DNA of 64,000 bases from an uncultured Oscillospiraceae bacterium. Lineage in GTDB: Bacteria > Bacillota > Clostridia > Oscillospirales > Oscillospiraceae. The stretch's first letter is position 1, and each line of letters starts with the position of its first letter. The stretch lies in contig CAAENU010000048.1 in NCBI GenBank assembly GCA_900757415.1, positions 1 through 64,000 on the forward strand, in the 5' to 3' direction. Positions 61,807-64,000 of the stretch are shown here, piece after piece. The notes below the pieces were generated by a model, which worked only from the letters and a program-made list of their open reading frames with translations, made no database searches and was not told the DNA's origin. The position numbers and the translations under genes were made by a program.

Positions 61807-63198
61807 ATGCTGACCTATACCTTTGAAAAAAGCGGCGTGAGCCTGTATGAACAGCTTTACCGCCAAATAAAGGAAGATATTCTCTCCGGTATGCTGAAGG
61901 CAGGGGAGAAGCTGCCCAGCAAGCGGGCGCTGGCTGCTCATCTGGAGGTCAGTGTGATCACGGTGAAAAATGCCTATGAGCAGCTGATCGCCGAGGGGTA
62001 CATCTGCGGGGTGGAAAAGCGGGGTTACTATGTCATGCGTATCGACCAGCCGCTGACGGCACCGGTAACAACGGAGGAACCTGCCTGCGAGCCGGAGGAA
62101 CCGACATGGTTTATGGATTTTGTGACAAACTCCACGGCGGCGGAGTATTTCCCCTTTGCCACATGGTCCAAGCTGATGCGTCAGACCATACTGGAGCAGG
62201 ATACCAATCTCCTGCGGCCAACGCCGTCCACCGGCGCCGCGGAGCTGCGGAGGGCCATCGCGGAGTATCTGCACCAGTTTCGGGGAATGACGGTATCGCC
62301 GCGGCAGATTATTGTGGGGGCGGGGACGGAAACGCTGTATAATCTGTTGATCCAGCTGTTGGGACGGGACAAATGCTACGCCGTAGAGGATCCGGGATAC
62401 AGCAAGATCGGCCGCATTTATCAGGGAAATCAGGTGCCGCTGCGGTATATCGCCATGGACAGCGGCGGAGTGTCCTATGAAGCGCTGCGCCGCACGGACG
62501 CCGACGTGGTGCACATTTCCCCCAGCCACCACTATCCCACCGGCATTGTCATGCCTGCTGCCCGCCGCCATGAACTGCTGCGCTGGGCGGATGAGCAGGA
62601 GGGGCGGTATATACTGGAGGACGATTATGACAGTGAGTTCCGCTTTGTGGGACGGCCAATCCCAACGCTGTTCTCTGACGACGAGCACCAGCATGTGATT
62701 TATCTCAACACATTTTCCAAGACCATCGCGCCGTCGATCCGCATCAGCTACATGCTGCTGCCGCCGCGGCTGCTGGAGGATTATCGGGAAAAGCTGGGGT
62801 TCTATGCCTGCACGGTATCCAGCTTTGAGCAATACACGCTGGCGGAGTTTTTGTCGCGCGGACATTATGAGCAGCATCTGAACCGTATGCGGAAGCGCTA
62901 TCACCAGAAGCGGGACGCAGTGATCCGCGCCATCCGCGCAGGAGCGCTGGGCGGCATGGCGGAGATCATGGAGCAGGATGCAGGACTGCATTTTCTGGCG
63001 CGGCTGGACACGGAGCTGCCGGATGGGGAATTGCGGCGGCGCGCGGCAGAGCGTGGATTACGGCTGGCGCTGCTGTCGGATTACTATCGGAAGCCGGAGG
63101 AGGCGCCCCACCATGTGCTGGTGGTGAATTACTCCGGCATCGAATTGGAAAAGTTGCCCCAGGCGCTGGAGCGGCTGGCTGAGATCATCAAGGAGTGA
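61807..63198 (+). CDS. MocR/PdxR-family GntR-aminotransferase regulator
   Basis: The 463-residue fusion has an N-terminal GntR winged helix (about 10-75: VSLYEQLYRQIKEDILSGMLKAGEKLPSKRALAAHLEVS) and a fold-type I aminotransferase domain (about 115-460) used as a PLP sensor. DDYDSEFR and YLNTFSKTIAPSIRISYM contain the Asp and the PLP lysine. GGAGGGAAGGG precedes the ATG at 61807. Likely target: the divergent ECF gene. The greA-like gene follows after 6 bp. Confidence 0.9.
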   Translation: MLTYTFEKSGVSLYEQLYRQIKEDILSGMLKAGEKLPSKRALAAHLEVSVITVKNAYEQLIAEGYICGVEKRGYYVMRIDQPLTAPVTTEEPACEPEEPTWFMDFVTNSTAAEYFPFATWSKLMRQTILEQDTNLLRPTPSTGAAELRRAIAEYLHQFRGMTVSPRQIIVGAGTETLYNLLIQLLGRDKCYAVEDPGYSKIGRIYQGNQVPLRYIAMDSGGVSYEALRRTDADVVHISPSHHYPTGIVMPAARRHELLRWADEQEGRYILEDDYDSEFRFVGRPIPTLFSDDEHQHVIYLNTFSKTIAPSIRISYMLLPPRLLEDYREKLGFYACTVSSFEQYTLAEFLSRGHYEQHLNRMRKRYHQKRDAVIRAIRAGALGGMAEIMEQDAGLHFLARLDTELPDGELRRRAAERGLRLALLSDYYRKPEEAPHHVLVVNYSGIELEKLPQALERLAEIIKE

Positions 63199-63204
63199 AG
63201 AGAC

Positions 63205-63708
63205 ATGTATGACGAACTGACAAAGCAGGACATTCAGAAGATGCAGGAGGAGATCGACTACCGGGTGCAGCAGCTGCGGCCCAAGCTCATCGAGGATGTG
63301 CAGACGGCCCGGGCCTTCGGCGATCTGAGCGAGAATTTTGAGTATAAGTGCGCCAAGCAGGAGAAAAACCGCAATGAGAGCCGCATCCGCTATTTGCAGC
63401 GGATGATCAAAACGGCAAAAGTCATTGGTGATAAGTCCACCGAGGACACGGCCGGCCTTTATGACACGGTGGAGATCCTGATGGAGAACACGGGACGCAG
63501 CCGCACCATTCAGCTGGTGACCACCCTGCGGCAGGATGCCCTGAAAGGGTGGATCAGCAAGGAGTCGCCTGTTGGCCGGGCGGTTATGGGCCACAGGGCG
63601 GGCGACCGGGTCTATGTGGAGATGGAGAACGGAAAAGGCTATTATTTACAGATCAAGTCCATTACCAAGGGCAGCGACGACGGTTCGATCCCTATTGGCA
63701 GCTTTTAA
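63205..63708 (+). CDS. GreA/GreB-family transcription elongation factor
   Basis: The 167-residue protein has an N-terminal coiled coil with the catalytic tip motif ARAFGDLSENFEYKCAKQEKN (acidic residues at about 35-40) and a C-terminal FKBP-like GreA domain (GDRVYVEMENGKGYYLQIKSI). It rescues backtracked RNA polymerase. A second, canonical greA may exist elsewhere. It probably shares the transcript of the MocR gene. Confidence 0.88.
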   Translation: MYDELTKQDIQKMQEEIDYRVQQLRPKLIEDVQTARAFGDLSENFEYKCAKQEKNRNESRIRYLQRMIKTAKVIGDKSTEDTAGLYDTVEILMENTGRSRTIQLVTTLRQDALKGWISKESPVGRAVMGHRAGDRVYVEMENGKGYYLQIKSITKGSDDGSIPIGSF

Positions 63709-63717
63709 AGAACGTCG

Positions 63718-63753
63718 GGGGGCACCGTGCGTAATGCACGGCGCCCCCCGATG
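63718..63753. terminator. GC-rich hairpin between converging genes
   Basis: CGGGGGGC-a-CCGTGC-gtaat-GCACGG-c-GCCCCCCG; no long T-run. Confidence 0.75.
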
Positions 63754-63767
63754 TTGTCTGCGGTTGG

Positions 63768-64000
63768 TCAGAGAAGCTCCTGAAAGCTGCGAATGCAGCG
63801 GTGACACACGGACTGCATTTCATGCCATGAGACGTGGAAGAATTCGTCATACACACCGACCACCGTCATGCCGGCGGCTCTGGCGCTGCGGCAGGCGGCG
63901 ATGGAATCATCAAAAATGGTGCATGCCTCCGGAGAGACGCCCAGCAGACGGGCGGTTTTTTCATAAATGGCGGGATCCTTCTTATCCATGCCCAGTTCCT
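63768..64000 (-). CDS. HAD-family hydrolase, 5' part outside window
   Basis: The last 77 or so residues of a HAD-IA phosphatase on the minus strand. KKDPAIYEKTARLLGV (motif III lysine) and CTIFDDSIAACRSARAAGMTVVGVYD (motif IV DD pair) are seen. The frame runs off the window edge. The in-frame ATG at 63989 is internal, as the conserved lysine helix begins right at it. Substrate unknown. Confidence 0.85.
   Translation of the reverse strand, partial: ELGMDKKDPAIYEKTARLLGVSPEACTIFDDSIAACRSARAAGMTVVGVYDEFFHVSWHEMQSVCHRCIRSFQELL

Overview
The window comes from a GC-rich, anaerobic, probably spore-forming gut Firmicute. The gene content fits the Oscillospiraceae (relatives of Intestinimonas, Flavonifractor or Lawsonibacter): Firmicute-type ribosome binding sites and sigma-A promoters, a T-box leader, a glmS ribozyme, a GerS-like lipoprotein beside alr, a Na+-pumping decarboxylase and a nearly complete lysine-to-butyrate fermentation route. 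The genus is inferred from content only. No tRNA, rRNA, CRISPR array, phage or insertion sequence was seen.

Layout. 1-3.5 kb: Na+-translocating decarboxylase parts (gamma, biotin carrier, beta, carboxyltransferase). 3.7-5.1 kb: a dihydropyrimidinase-type hydrolase. 5.2-9.3 kb: dnaG-rpoD, a cupin and a small membrane protein. 9.3-16.4 kb: a cyclic-nucleotide-domain protein, an ornithine/alanine racemase-family enzyme, a DHHW lipoprotein, an M18 aminopeptidase, a LysR regulator and small membrane proteins. 16.6-21.8 kb: rimM-trmD and the convergent pheST operon under a T-box with a UUC specifier. 22-25.8 kb: nnrD, a GerS-like lipoprotein, alr, endoA and nrdR. 26-29.3 kb: YetF/DUF421 and DUF4363 genes, then glmS behind its self-cleaving ribozyme. 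29.4-40.1 kb: the lysine fermentation locus (kamB, kamC, a lysine riboswitch, kal, kce, kdd, kamA, kamD, kamE and a two-subunit CoA-transferase). 40.1-44.8 kb: citrate synthase and a methionine ABC transporter preceded by a Met/Cys-rich leader peptide and a terminator. 45-51.2 kb: MATE exporter, Na+/phosphate symporter, PhzF-family protein, EamA exporter and a nucleotidyltransferase. 51.2-54 kb: a palindrome-rich stretch, a 48-residue Asn/Thr-repeat mini-protein, the infC-rpmI-rplT operon and trmB. 54.2-59.1 kb: the butyryl-CoA operon crt-hbd-bcd-etfB-etfA. 59.2-64 kb: small membrane proteins in an AT-rich island, a UPF0340 protein, an ECF transporter S component divergent from a MocR/PdxR-like regulator, a GreA-like factor and a truncated HAD hydrolase.

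How it fits together. Lysine is isomerised by KamA and KamDE, oxidised by Kdd, cleaved by Kce and deaminated by Kal to crotonyl-CoA. Bcd/EtfAB reduces this to butyryl-CoA with electron bifurcation, and the CoA-transferase releases butyrate. The strongest observation is the riboswitch before kal. The 3' strand of its P1 helix lies inside the 5' arm of an intrinsic terminator, so ligand binding should prevent termination: a predicted lysine-activated switch for lysine catabolism. The second is the metQNI leader, which looks like ribosome-mediated attenuation sensing methionine/cysteine in place of a SAM riboswitch or Met T-box. Two translation starts are also unusual: AUU for infC and probably CUG for dnaG.
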